From NCBI RefSeq assembly GCF_035825295.1, contig NZ_JAYMGI010000002.1, forward strand, positions 124,001 to 188,000: a DNA stretch of 64,000 nucleotides, in the 5' to 3' direction. Position 1 is the stretch's first letter; each line of letters begins with the position of its first letter. Below are positions 9,387 through 17,641 of the stretch, piece after piece. Below the pieces are notes generated by a model. That model saw only the letters and a list, made by a program, of their open reading frames with translations, was not told the origin of the DNA and did no database searches. Origin of the DNA: Actinacidiphila sp. DG2A-62. Its GTDB lineage: Bacteria > Actinomycetota > Actinomycetes > Streptomycetales > Streptomycetaceae. The translations under genes were made by a program, and so were the position numbers.

Positions 9387-9608
9387 CGTCCCGCGCGCCC
9401 GCGCGCCGGAGCGGCGCGCCCCTCGGTTCCCGCACGGCTGCGCTCACGCCGCCTCCCGGCGTCCCGCGTCGAGCCCGGCCGTGTGCACGGGGGCCGTGCG
9501 CGCCGGCCGTTCGCCCGCCCCCAGGTACACCCGCGTACACCCGCATGCCGGAACCCGCACACCGGTACGCCCACCACCCGTACACCGCACGCCAGTTCAG
9601 GGAGAGCC

Positions 9609-10967
9609 ATGACCCAGCCCATCGACGCCGTCACCGGGGGCCACACGCCCGAGGAGCCGCCCGCGGACGACCTGCCCGCGTGGTCGTTCGAGACCCGGCA
9701 GGTGCACGCCGGGGCGGAGCCCGATCCGACGACCGGGGCGCGCGCGGTGCCCATCTACCAGACCACGTCGTTCGTCTTCCGGGACACCCGGCACGCCGCG
9801 GACCTCTTCTCGCTGGCCGAGCCCGGCAACATCTACACGCGCATCCACAACCCCACGCAGGACGTCTTCGAGCAGCGGATCGCCGCGCTGGAGGGCGGCG
9901 TCGCGGCGGTGGCGCTGGCCTCGGGGCAGGCCGCCGAGACGCTGGCGATCCTCACCCTGGCCAAGGCCGGCGACCACATCGTGTCCAGCGCGTCGCTGTA
10001 CGGCGGCACGTACAACCTGTTCCGCCACACCCTGCCGAAGTTCGGCATCGACGTGACGTTCGTCGAGGACCCGGACGACGTGGCGGCGTGGCGGGCGGCG
10101 GTGCGGCCGCGGACCAAGGCGTTCTTCGCCGAGACGCTGGGCAACCCGCGCGGCAACGTGCTCGACGTGCGGGCGGTCGCCGACGCGGCGCACGCGGCCG
10201 GGGTGCCGCTGATCGTGGACAACACCGTCCCCACGCCGTTCCTGCTGCGTCCGGTCGAGCACGGCGCGGACATCGTGGTGCACTCGGCGACGAAGTTCCT
10301 CGGCGGGCACGGCACGGCCATCGCGGGCGTCGTGGTCGACGCGGGCACCTTCGACTTCGGGGCGAACGCCGAGCGGTTCCCGGACTTCACCGAGCCGGAC
10401 CCGAGCTACCACGGGCTGCAGTACTGGCCGGCGCTGGGCCCGGGCGCGTTCGCCGTCAAGCTGCGCGTGCAGCTGCTGCGCGACCTCGGACCCGCCCTGT
10501 CGCCGCACTCGGCCTTTCTGCTGCTCCAGGGCGTCGAGACGCTGTCGCTGCGGCTGGAGCGGCACTCGGCGAACGCGCAGGCGCTGGCCGAGTGGCTCCA
10601 GGCGCGCGACGAGGTGGCGGCCGTGCACTACCCCGGGCTGCCGTCGAGCCCGTGGTACGAGGCGGCGCGGACCTATCTGCCGCGGGGCGCGGGCGCGGTG
10701 CTGTCCTTCGAGCTGCGCGACGGCGCGGACGCGGGCCGGCGGTTCGTGGACGGCGTGCGGCTGTTCAGTCACCTGGCGAACATCGGCGACGTCCGCAGCC
10801 TGATCATCCACCCGGCCTCGACCACGCACAGCCAGTTGGACGAGGCGCAGTTGGCGGCCACCGGCGCCTCGCCGGGCCTGGTGCGGCTGTCGGTCGGCAT
10901 CGAGAACCTCGCCGACCTCACCGCCGATCTGGAGGCCGGGTTCCGGGCCGCGAAGGGCGCCGCCTGA
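9609..10967 (+). CDS. metY: O-acetylhomoserine sulfhydrylase (bifunctional OAH/OAS type)
   Basis: A 452-residue PLP enzyme of the Cys/Met metabolism family that makes homocysteine from O-acetylhomoserine and sulfide. Visible landmarks are IYQTTSFVF and [11 protein letters not shown] near the N-terminus, [11 protein letters not shown] for cofactor binding, [11 protein letters not shown] with the PLP aspartate, and [11 protein letters not shown] carrying the Schiff-base lysine. The ~430-residue length with an internal insert fits MetY rather than shorter MetB/MetC enzymes. ATG 9609 follows AGGGAGAG. It lies two bases upstream of metX, which makes its substrate, so the two form one unit probably governed by the upstream leader peptide. 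Confidence 0.93.
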   Translation: MTQPIDAVTGGHTPEEPPADDLPAWSFETRQVHAGAEPDPTTGARAVPIYQTTSFVFRDTRHAADLFSLAEPGNIYTRIHNPTQDVFEQRIAALEGGVAAVALASGQAAETLAILTLAKAGDHIVSSASLYGGTYNLFRHTLPKFGIDVTFVEDPDDVAAWRAAVRPRTKAFFAETLGNPRGNVLDVRAVADAAHAAGVPLIVDNTVPTPFLLRPVEHGADIVVHSATKFLGGHGTAIAGVVVDAGTFDFGANAERFPDFTEPDPSYHGLQYWPALGPGAFAVKLRVQLLRDLGPALSPHSAFLLLQGVETLSLRLERHSANAQALAEWLQARDEVAAVHYPGLPSSPWYEAARTYLPRGAGAVLSFELRDGADAGRRFVDGVRLFSHLANIGDVRSLIIHPASTTHSQLDEAQLAATGASPGLVRLSVGIENLADLTADLEAGFRAAKGAA

Positions 10968-10969
10968 CC

Positions 10970-12135
10970 ATGGGCAGGCCGACGGCGCGACCACGGCCGC
11001 GGGCCGGCTCGGACCTTCCTCCTCCCGCCTCGGGCGCCTGGCGGGAGGGGACCCGCCCGGGCGGCGGCGCTGGCACGCGCTGGGCGGTCCGCTCGCACTG
11101 GAGGCGGGGGCACGGCTCCCGGGGGTCCTGCTGGCGTACGAGACGTGGGGGCGGCCCGCGCCGGACGGCTCGAACGCGGTGCTGGTGCTGCACGCGCTGA
11201 CCGGGGACAGCCACGTCGCCGGCCCGGCCGGGCCGGGTCACCCCACCGCGGGCTGGTGGGACGCCCTGGTCGGTCCGGGGCGGGCGCTGGACACCGACCG
11301 CTGGTTCGTGGTGGCGCCGAACGTGCTGGGCGGCTGCCAGGGCAGCACCGGGCCCTCGTCGCCGCGCCCGGACGGCGGCCGGTGGGGCGGGGCGTTCCCG
11401 TTCCTGACCCAGCGCGACCAGGTGGCCGCCGAGGCGCGGTTGGCGGACGCGCTGGGCGTGGACCGCTGGGCGCTGGTGGTCGGCGGATCGATGGGCGGCA
11501 TGCGGGCGCTGGAGTGGGCGGTGGGCCGGCCCGAGCGGGTCGGCGCCCTGCTGCTGCTCGCCACGGCCGCGCAGGCGAGCGCGGAGCAGATCGCCTGGTC
11601 GTCGGCGCAGGTGCGGGCGATCACGTCCGATCCCGGCTGGCGCGGCGGCGACTACCACGACGCGCCGCCGGGCGGCGGTCCGCACGCCGGGCTCGGCCTG
11701 GCGCGCCGGCTGGCGCACGTGACGTACCGCAGCGAGGGCGAGCTGCGCGAGCGTTTCGGCCGCTCCCCGCAGGGCGCGGAGCACCCCTGGCACGGCGGCC
11801 GGTACGCGGTGGAGTCGTATCTCGACCACCACGCCGCGAAGCTGGTGCGCCGGTTCGACGCGGGCAGCTACGTGGTGCTGTCGCAGGCCATGAACGCGCA
11901 CGACGTGGGGCGCGGCAGGGGCGGGGTGCGGGCGGCGCTGCGCCGGGTCACGGCGCCCGCGCTGGTGGCCGGCGTCGACTCGGACCGGCTGTACCCGCTG
12001 GACCAGCAGCGGGAGCTGGCCGCGGGGATCTCCGGCGCGGACGCGGTGCGGGTCGTCGAATCGCCCTACGGGCACGACGGGTTCCTCATCGAGACCGACC
12101 AAGTGGGCTCTCTCGTACGGGAGCTGACGGGGTGA
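10970..12135 (+). CDS. metX: Homoserine O-acetyltransferase, one-base frameshift
   Basis: Alpha/beta-hydrolase-fold enzyme that acetylates homoserine, feeding metY immediately upstream. The body shows LVLHALTGDSHV, the oxyanion motif APNVLGGCQGSTGP, nucleophile elbow VGGSMGGMRALEW with the catalytic Ser, and the Asp/His pair in GVDSDRLYPL and GHDGFLIE. The natural start is ATG 10970, but its frame is lost at the G run 11047-11050. Adding one G joins GAWREG to the continuation and on to HALGGPLALEAGARLPG, the expected N-terminal strand. An annotation that ignores this would start near 11179 and miss about 70 residues. I read the gene as intact. Confidence 0.88.
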
Positions 12136-12202
12136 CGTGAGCACGGGTCCGCGTCCGCTGCGCGCTCCGGGCCGTTCCCGGCCGGGCGTTCGGGCCCCGC
12201 GT

Positions 12203-13038
12203 TCACAGCCGGGGCGCGTCCAGGTCCACGCCCAGGCGGGCCGCGAGCCAGGCCGTCGCCTCCTCGGGAGTGGCGGCGAGGGGCACGTCGGGCGGCGGCG
12301 CGGGACGGCGTACGACGAGGACCGGCAGCCCCGCCTCTCGTGCCGCGGTGAGTTTCGCGGCGGTCGACGTGCCGCCGCTGTCCTTGGTGACCAGCACGTC
12401 GATGCGGTGCTCGCGCAGCAGCGCGCGTTCGCCGTCGAGGGTGAACGGCCCGCGGTCCAGGACCACATGGCGCCGCGCCGGCAGCTCGGGGCCGGGCGGT
12501 TCCACGCAGCGGATCAGGCAGAACTGGCCGAGTGCGGCGAAGGCGGCGAGGTCCTGGCGGCCGGTGCTGAGGAAGACCCGGTCGTCCGAGTGGCGCTCGT
12601 CGGCGAGCAGCCGCGCGGCGTCGGCCGTGTCCCTCGCCCAGTGCCAGCGGTCCCCGGGGCCCTGCGTCCAGCCGGGCCTGCGCAGCACCAGCAGGGGGAC
12701 GCCGGCGCTCCGCGCGGCCTGTGCGGCGTGGGCGGTGATCTCGGCGGCGAAGGGGTGGGTGGCGTCGACGAGCGCCGCCGCGCCGTGCGCCCGCAGCCAG
12801 GCCGCGAGCCCTTCCGCTCCTCCGAACCCGCCGCTGCGCAGCGCGCCTGGGGCCGGCGCGGCTGTGTGGTCCGGCCGGCGAGCGAGGTGACGACCGTCAG
12901 GCGGGCGCGGGCGGCGGGCGTGCGGTCCAGCAGCGCGGCCAGGCGCCGCGCCTCGGCGGTGCCGCCGAGCACCAGCACGGTCCGGGCGCCGGGCGCGCCC
13001 TGCGGGGACCGTGCGGGCGGCCGGTCCGGCGCGGTCAT
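12203..13038 (-). CDS. cobK: Precorrin-6A reductase, one-base frameshift
   Basis: CobK reduces precorrin-6A to dihydro-precorrin-6 with NADPH in aerobic cobalamin synthesis. The N-terminus VLVLGGTAEARRLA is the dinucleotide-binding loop. Further on come FGGAEGLAAWLR, DATHPFAAEI, RRPGW, VFLSTGRQDLAAF and the terminal VTKDSGG-TAAKL family motif. The two halves lie in different frames; adding one base near 12868 (GG to GGG on the plus strand) joins SLAGRT to the second half. ATG 13038 overlaps the cobF stop in an ATGA, so the two are translationally coupled. Partial annotation would call only 161 residues. Confidence 0.85.
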
Positions 13039-13847
13039 CCGCCGCCCCTGCGCAGCAGGTAGGTGTCCATGATCCAGCCCTTGCGGGCCCGTGCCCGCGC
13101 CCGCACCTCGACGATGCGCCGGGCCAACTCGTCGTCCAGCGGCCCCTGGAGGAGGATCTCGTCGTCGGTGCCGAGGTACGCGCCCCAGTAGATGTGCAGG
13201 CCGCGGCCGGCCAGCTCGGTGAACGCCTGGTGGGCGTCCAGCATGACCACCACGTCGTCCACGCCCTCGGGCAGCCCGCCGGCCGCGAGCCGGCGCCCGG
13301 TGGTGAACTGGACGGCGCCGCCGACCTGGTTGAGGCCGGTGCGGTGCCGGGCTGCGAGCGTGGAGACGCTGCTCACGCCGGGCACGACGCTCCACTCGAA
13401 CGCCACGGCGCCGCGCCGCGCCACCTCCCGCAGCACACCGCCCGCGCTGTCGTAGAGCGCGGGGTCGCCCCACACCAGGAACGCGCCGCTCTCGCCGTCG
13501 GCCAACTCCTCGGCGATCAGGCGCTCGTAGAGGTCGGCGCGGCGGCGGCGCCAGTCGTCGACAGCGGGCGCGTAGCCGGGGGTCCGCGCCGTGCGGTCGC
13601 GCTCGGGGTCGCGGGCGACCACGACGCGGTGTCCCGCGGCGGCGTGGGCGGCGAGCATCTGCTCGCGCACGTCGATCAGCTGGGACTTCTCACCGCCCTT
13701 GTCGATGAGGAAGAAGACGTCGGTCGCGCCGATCTCGCGCACCGCCTGGAGGGTGAGCTGCTCGGGGTCGCCCGCCCCGATTCCGATGACGCGGACGGTG
13801 CGGATCTTTTTCTCCCGCTGCTTCTCCGGCTGATTTCTCTGCTGCAC
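13035..13847 (-). CDS. cobF: Precorrin-6A synthase (deacetylating)
   Basis: CobF is a SAM-dependent methyltransferase that methylates C1 of precorrin-5 and removes the acetyl group. The tetrapyrrole methylase core is clear: VIGIGAGDPEQLTLQA at the start, FLVWGDPALYDSAG, WSVVPGVSSVSTLAARH and the HIYWGAYLGT segment. I prefer GTG 13847; the upstream ATG at 13883 lies in the -35 box of the divergent riboswitch promoter and has no ribosome binding site. Homologs usually begin only a few residues before VIGIGAG, so even 13847 may be long. It is coupled to cobK downstream and sits beside cobalt uptake genes. Confidence 0.9.
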   Translation of the reverse strand: MQQRNQPEKQREKKIRTVRVIGIGAGDPEQLTLQAVREIGATDVFFLIDKGGEKSQLIDVREQMLAAHAAAGHRVVVARDPERDRTARTPGYAPAVDDWRRRRADLYERLIAEELADGESGAFLVWGDPALYDSAGGVLREVARRGAVAFEWSVVPGVSSVSTLAARHRTGLNQVGGAVQFTTGRRLAAGGLPEGVDDVVVMLDAHQAFTELAGRGLHIYWGAYLGTDDEILLQGPLDDELARRIVEVRARARARKGWIMDTYLLRRGGG

Positions 13848-13882
13848 GGTCCGGAAGTGTGGCACACCGCACGCGCGACGCA

Positions 13883-13912
13883 TTGACGTGCCTGTTCAAC
13901 CGCCCCTAGGCT
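13883..13912 (+). promoter_or_regulatory. Promoter of the cobalamin riboswitch transcript
   Basis: TTGACG (13883-13888) and TAGGCT (13907-13912) are separated by 18 bases, a good housekeeping-sigma promoter placing the transcript start a few bases upstream of the B12 aptamer. It faces cbtB and backs onto cobF. Confidence 0.65.
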
Positions 13913-13915
13913 GGC

Positions 13916-14045
13916 ACGACGTGACAGCGTGAGGAAGCCGGTGGGAATCCGGCACGGTCGCGCCACTGTGAATCGGCCGCCGCGAGGCGGTCGGGAGTCA
14001 GACACTCCGCGGTCACGAAGCCCCGTCGATCGAGGGACGCTGCAT
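13916..14045 (+). ncRNA. Cobalamin (B12) riboswitch
   Basis: The conserved aptamer core is visible: GGAAGCCGGTGGGAATCCGG, then the B12 box CGCCACTGTGAA at 13961-13972, a variable stem and GGGAGTCAGACACTCCGC. It ends about 20 bases before the cbtB start with an AAGGAGG ribosome binding site between, so control is likely at translation initiation. Adenosylcobalamin should shut off cobalt uptake. Confidence 0.93.
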
Positions 14046-14064
14046 CCCTGAAGGAGGCACCACC

Positions 14065-14280
14065 GTGAGTTCCGTGTCCGCTCCCGGCACTTCCGCCACG
14101 CCGCTCGTACTGCCCGTCTCCAAGGCGGTGTCGTGGCTGGTCGGCACCGCGATCCTGGCGTTCGCCGTCTACTACTTCATCGGCGTCGACCAGGGCGCCG
14201 TCTCGGTGTTCGGCAAGGACATGCACATCCACGAGTTCGTCCACGACGCGCGTCACTTCCTCGGGTTCCCCTGCCACTGA
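14065..14280 (+). CDS. cbtB: CbtB, small subunit of predicted cobalt transporter
   Basis: A 71-residue protein with one membrane segment (about residues 20-42) and a C-terminal histidine-containing metal motif (DMHIHEFVHDARH) ending in FPCH. CbtB works with CbtA in cobalt uptake for cobalamin synthesis. The GTG start follows GGAGG. It is the first gene under the B12 riboswitch, which confirms the pathway assignment. Confidence 0.92.
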   Translation: MSSVSAPGTSATPLVLPVSKAVSWLVGTAILAFAVYYFIGVDQGAVSVFGKDMHIHEFVHDARHFLGFPCH

Positions 14281-14322
14281 CCCGGCGCCGACCCGGCGGG
14301 AAGGACCGACGGACAACTCGAC

Positions 14323-15183
14323 ATGGAAAAGCGACTCATTCTGCGCGGCGTACTCGCCGGCGCATTCGCGGGGCTGCTCGCATTCGTCTTCGCGCGGATC
14401 TTCGCCGAACCCCAGATTTCGCAGGCGATCGATTACGAGAACGGCAGGGACGCGGCACAGGCGGCGCTCGACAAGGCAGCGGGACTTCCCGCCGAGGCGG
14501 CCGACCCCGACCTGTTCAGCCGCACCGTGCAGGCCGATGTGGGCATGGGCCTGGGCCTGGTGCTCTTCGGGGCGGCGATGGGGGCGATCCTGGCCGTGGT
14601 CTACACGGTGTGCCTCGGCCGGGTCGGCGGGCTGCGTGCCCGGAATCTGGCGCTGCTGGTGGCCGGCGGCGGATTCCTCGGCCTGTACCTGGTGCCGTTC
14701 CTGAAGTACCCGGCGAACCCCCCGGCGATCGGCCACGAGGACACCATCAGGGCCCGCACCGGGCTGTACCTGATCATGGTGGTGTGCTCGCTGCTGTTCC
14801 TCGGGCTCGCCGTGTGGCTCGGCCGGCGGCTCCGGCCGCGCCTCGGCAACTGGAACGCGACGCTGCTCGCCGCGGCGGGCTTCGCCGTCGCCGTCGGCGT
14901 CGTGATGGCGCTGCTGCCGCCGCTCGGCCACCTGGCGGCGAACGAGCGGGACTACGGCCGCCACGCGACGGAGACCCCGCTGCCGCTGAGGGACCCGAGC
15001 GGTCGCATCGTCTACCCGGGCTTCCCCGCGGACGTGCTGTTCTCCTTCCGGCTGTACTCGGTGGCCGCCCAGGCGGTGCTGTGGGGGGCGATCGGTCTGG
15101 TCTTCGGCCCGCTCGCCGAGCGGGTGCTGCGCCCGGCGGGCGGTCGCGCCCCCGCGCCGGCCCCCGATCCAGTCGGGGTGTGA
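14323..15183 (+). CDS. cbtA: CbtA, membrane subunit of predicted cobalt transporter
   Basis: A 286-residue membrane protein with about five to six hydrophobic segments and the family start MEKRLILRGVLAGAFAGLLA. The loop LVPFLKYPANPPAIG and the conserved GLYL segment that follows are family landmarks. It pairs with CbtB 42 bases upstream under the same riboswitch. Its last codons overlap the start of the FhuF-like gene (GTGTGA), so that gene is translationally coupled to it. Confidence 0.92.
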   Translation: MEKRLILRGVLAGAFAGLLAFVFARIFAEPQISQAIDYENGRDAAQAALDKAAGLPAEAADPDLFSRTVQADVGMGLGLVLFGAAMGAILAVVYTVCLGRVGGLRARNLALLVAGGGFLGLYLVPFLKYPANPPAIGHEDTIRARTGLYLIMVVCSLLFLGLAVWLGRRLRPRLGNWNATLLAAAGFAVAVGVVMALLPPLGHLAANERDYGRHATETPLPLRDPSGRIVYPGFPADVLFSFRLYSVAAQAVLWGAIGLVFGPLAERVLRPAGGRAPAPAPDPVGV

Positions 15184-16334
15184 GCGCGGCGGCGGCCCTG
15201 CTCGCCGGGCTGGGTCCCTTCTTCGCGGTCGAGATCCACGAGGAGGGGGCCGGTACCGGCGCGGGTCCCGATCCCGGTGCCAGTGCCGGTGCCAATGCCG
15301 GTTTGGGTCCCGACCCTGGCGCCGACGCCGATCCCGGTGCCGGTACCGACGCCGATCCCGGTGCCCAAGCCGAGCGCCGTGTCGCTCCCGGGCCCGGCGC
15401 GGCGGCCTGGCGGTCGATGGGCGAGCTGGCCGACGGCTCCCCGGTGCTCGGCGACCGGATCGCCGCGGTGCGCGGCACGCTCGCCGCGGGCGGCGGGCAG
15501 CCGCCGGAGGAAGTGGAGGTCCGGGTCGCGGCCTCCGTCACCCATCTCGGGCTCGCCGCCCGCGTGCTCTCGCCGTATCTGGCGCTCGCGGTGCTCGACG
15601 GCTGGGCGCCGGACCCGGCCGCGCCGCCCGCCCTGGCGGCGCACCGCTGGCAGCCCGTCCTCGGCGGGCCGTACCCCCTGTCCCTGCCCCGGCCGTCCTC
15701 GCCTCGGCTGCCGGACGACCGGCAGCCGCCGCGCGGCGCCCCCGCGCCCGGGCCCGAGGCCCGGCCCGCGCCGCCGTCCGTTCCGGAGACCGCGCGGGAC
15801 GCCGCGGGTCCGCCGGGACGTCCTTCCTGGGCAGCACCCGCGGGCGCGTCCGCGCGGGACGCCGCAGGACTGGCGGCGGCCTTCGCCGCGAGCGTGCTCG
15901 ACGGACCCGTGCGGGAGCTGTCCGCGCCGTTCGCGGCGTTCGGCCTGTCCGGGCACATCCTGCGGGGGAACATCGCCTCCGCGCTGCACGGCGCGGCCGG
16001 CATGATCGCGGCCGCGCGTCCGGACGCCGCGGCCCGGGCCGGCGCGCTCACCGCGCTGCTGCTGGACCGGCCGCCGCTGACCGGCGCGTCCGGCCGCACG
16101 GCCGCCGGCGCCTTCCGCCGCCGCAGCTGCTGCCTGATCTACCGGGCCGCGCCGGGCCGGGCCGGCGCCCTGTGCGGGGACTGCGTCCTGCGCGGCGGCC
16201 GAGGCGACGGGCGCGACGGCCGAGGCGCTCGCGCCGCCGCCGACGACGAGGGCCGCCGCTCCGGCCCCGTCGGCCCCGCGGGTCGCACCCGCCGCTCCGC
16301 TCACCCCGGCCCCTCGGGTCGCACCGGCCGCTGA
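15180..16334 (+). CDS. FhuF-like (2Fe-2S) ferric-reductase family protein with repeat insertion
   Basis: A 384-residue soluble protein whose C-terminus carries FRRRSCCLIYRA and then LCGDC, the CC...CxxC cluster ligand pattern of FhuF-type siderophore ferric reductases. The middle region (AAFAASVLDGPVRELSAPFA, ILRGNIASALHGA) also fits that family. GTG 15180 overlaps the cbtA stop, so it belongs to the cobalt operon. Residues about 22-65 are a Gly/Ala/Asp repeat encoded by near-tandem DNA, probably a disordered expansion, and the region after the cluster is a low-complexity Arg/Gly tail. A role in metal reduction for cobalt handling is an inference; family members are known for iron. Confidence 0.7.
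   Translation: MSAAAALLAGLGPFFAVEIHEEGAGTGAGPDPGASAGANAGLGPDPGADADPGAGTDADPGAQAERRVAPGPGAAAWRSMGELADGSPVLGDRIAAVRGTLAAGGGQPPEEVEVRVAASVTHLGLAARVLSPYLALAVLDGWAPDPAAPPALAAHRWQPVLGGPYPLSLPRPSSPRLPDDRQPPRGAPAPGPEARPAPPSVPETARDAAGPPGRPSWAAPAGASARDAAGLAAAFAASVLDGPVRELSAPFAAFGLSGHILRGNIASALHGAAGMIAAARPDAAARAGALTALLLDRPPLTGASGRTAAGAFRRRSCCLIYRAAPGRAGALCGDCVLRGGRGDGRDGRGARAAADDEGRRSGPVGPAGRTRRSAHPGPSGRTGR
15250..15370. repeat. Degenerate tandem repeat inside the FhuF-like gene
   Basis: Units related to CCGGTGCC and CGACGCCGATCCCGGTGCC recur across about 120 bases, coding GADADPGAGT-like residues in frame. Copies keep the frame, so length variation would not break the gene. Confidence 0.6.
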
Positions 16335-16429
16335 GCCGCGCCGGCCCGCTCCCCGGCGCGTCCGAGATCACGCCCTCCTGGCGCATGACAGCAGGTCGTC
16401 AGGGGTAGGGAGCGTGACAGCCCGGCTTA

Positions 16430-16446
16430 TTGCGAGTAACTTGCAA
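16430..16446. promoter_or_regulatory. Nur-box-like site upstream of the NiCoT transporter
   Basis: TTGCGA-N5-TTGCAA lies 53 bases upstream of the transporter start. The nickel-responsive Fur-family repressor Nur of Streptomyces coelicolor recognises a 6-N5-6 box of the form TTGCAA-N5-TTGCAA. Eleven of the twelve half-site bases match. No nur gene is in the window; regulation by nickel is inferred. Confidence 0.55.
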
Positions 16447-16498
16447 CAGGTAATTCAGCGCGTCTACGGTTCCGCTCCCGTCCATGGAGGACCTTCCC

Positions 16499-17635
16499 AT
16501 GACCACCACCGCCGAGGCCCCGCTCCCCACGGGGTCCCGCTGGCGACGGATATCCGGCTCGATGAGCAGGGCCGAGTGGACGCGGATGGGCGGCATGGCC
16601 GCCTTCATCGTGGCCCTGCACGTCATCGGGTGGTTCACGCTCGTCGCGATCGTCGCGCCGAACCACTACAGCCTCGGCACCAAGTCCTTCGGGATCGGCA
16701 TCGGCGTCACCGCGTACACCCTGGGCATGCGGCACGCCTTCGACGCCGACCACATCGCCGCGATCGACAACACCACCCGCAAGCTCATGCACGAGGGCAA
16801 ACGCCCCCTGTCGGTGGGCTTCTGGTTCTCCCTCGGCCACTCCTCCATCGTCTTCGCCCTGGCCTTCCTGCTCTCGCTGGGCGTCAGGTCCCTCGCCAAC
16901 CCCGTCGAGGACGACGACTCCCAGCTCCACGACGTCACCGGCTGGATCGGCACCACCGTCTCCGGCACCTTCCTCTACGCCATCGCGATCATCAACCTGG
17001 TGATCCTCGCGGGCATCTGGAAGGTCTTCCGGCGGATGCGCGAGGGCCACTTCGACGAGGCGGCGCTGGAGGAGCAGCTGAACAACCGCGGCTTCATGAA
17101 CCGCCTGCTCGGCCGGGTGATGAAGTCGATCACCAAGCCGTGGCAGATGTACCCGCTCGGCCTGCTCTTCGGCCTCGGCTTCGACACCGCGACCGAGATC
17201 GCGCTGCTGGTCCTCGCGGGTTCCGGCGCCGCCTCCGGGCTGCCCTGGTACGCGATCCTGTGCCTGCCCGTGCTGTTCGCGGCCGGCATGTGCCTGCTCG
17301 ACACCATCGACGGCTCGTTCATGAACTTCGCCTACGAGTGGGCGTTCTCCAAGCCGGTCCGCAAGGTCTACTACAACCTCACCATCACCGGTCTGTCGGT
17401 GGCCGTCGCCCTCATCATCGGCACCGTCGAACTCCTCGGCCTCATCGGCGAGAAGGCCAAGCTGCACGGCGCCTTCTGGGACTGGGTCGGCGGCCTCGAC
17501 CTCAACATCGTCGGCTACGTCATCGTGGGCCTGTTCTTCGTCACCTGGGCCGTCGCCTTCGCGATCTGGAAGCTCGGCAACATCGAGGAGAAGTGGTCGG
17601 CGGGCCTGCGCACCGCCGACCAGGGCTCGGACTGA
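16499..17635 (+). CDS. NiCoT-family nickel/cobalt transporter (HoxN/HupN/NixA)
   Basis: A 378-residue permease with about eight membrane segments. The family signature RHAFDADHIAAIDN is near residue 80, followed by FSLGHSSIVF, LGFDTATEIALL and GMCLLDTIDGSFM, all conserved metal-path motifs. It imports Ni2+ and/or Co2+ through the cytoplasmic membrane. I chose ATG 16499 because GGAGG sits eight bases upstream; an ATG at 16484 overlaps that ribosome binding site. It follows the CbtAB operon but has its own control region with a Nur-like box, suggesting nickel rather than B12 regulation. Selectivity between Ni and Co cannot be read from sequence. Confidence 0.93.
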   Translation: MTTTAEAPLPTGSRWRRISGSMSRAEWTRMGGMAAFIVALHVIGWFTLVAIVAPNHYSLGTKSFGIGIGVTAYTLGMRHAFDADHIAAIDNTTRKLMHEGKRPLSVGFWFSLGHSSIVFALAFLLSLGVRSLANPVEDDDSQLHDVTGWIGTTVSGTFLYAIAIINLVILAGIWKVFRRMREGHFDEAALEEQLNNRGFMNRLLGRVMKSITKPWQMYPLGLLFGLGFDTATEIALLVLAGSGAASGLPWYAILCLPVLFAAGMCLLDTIDGSFMNFAYEWAFSKPVRKVYYNLTITGLSVAVALIIGTVELLGLIGEKAKLHGAFWDWVGGLDLNIVGYVIVGLFFVTWAVAFAIWKLGNIEEKWSAGLRTADQGSD

Positions 17636-17641
17636 GTCCGG

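Noticed and set aside
9387-9608. SAM riboswitch upstream of metY
   Set aside because: No SAM-I or SAM-IV core could be matched; the leader peptide explains the region better.
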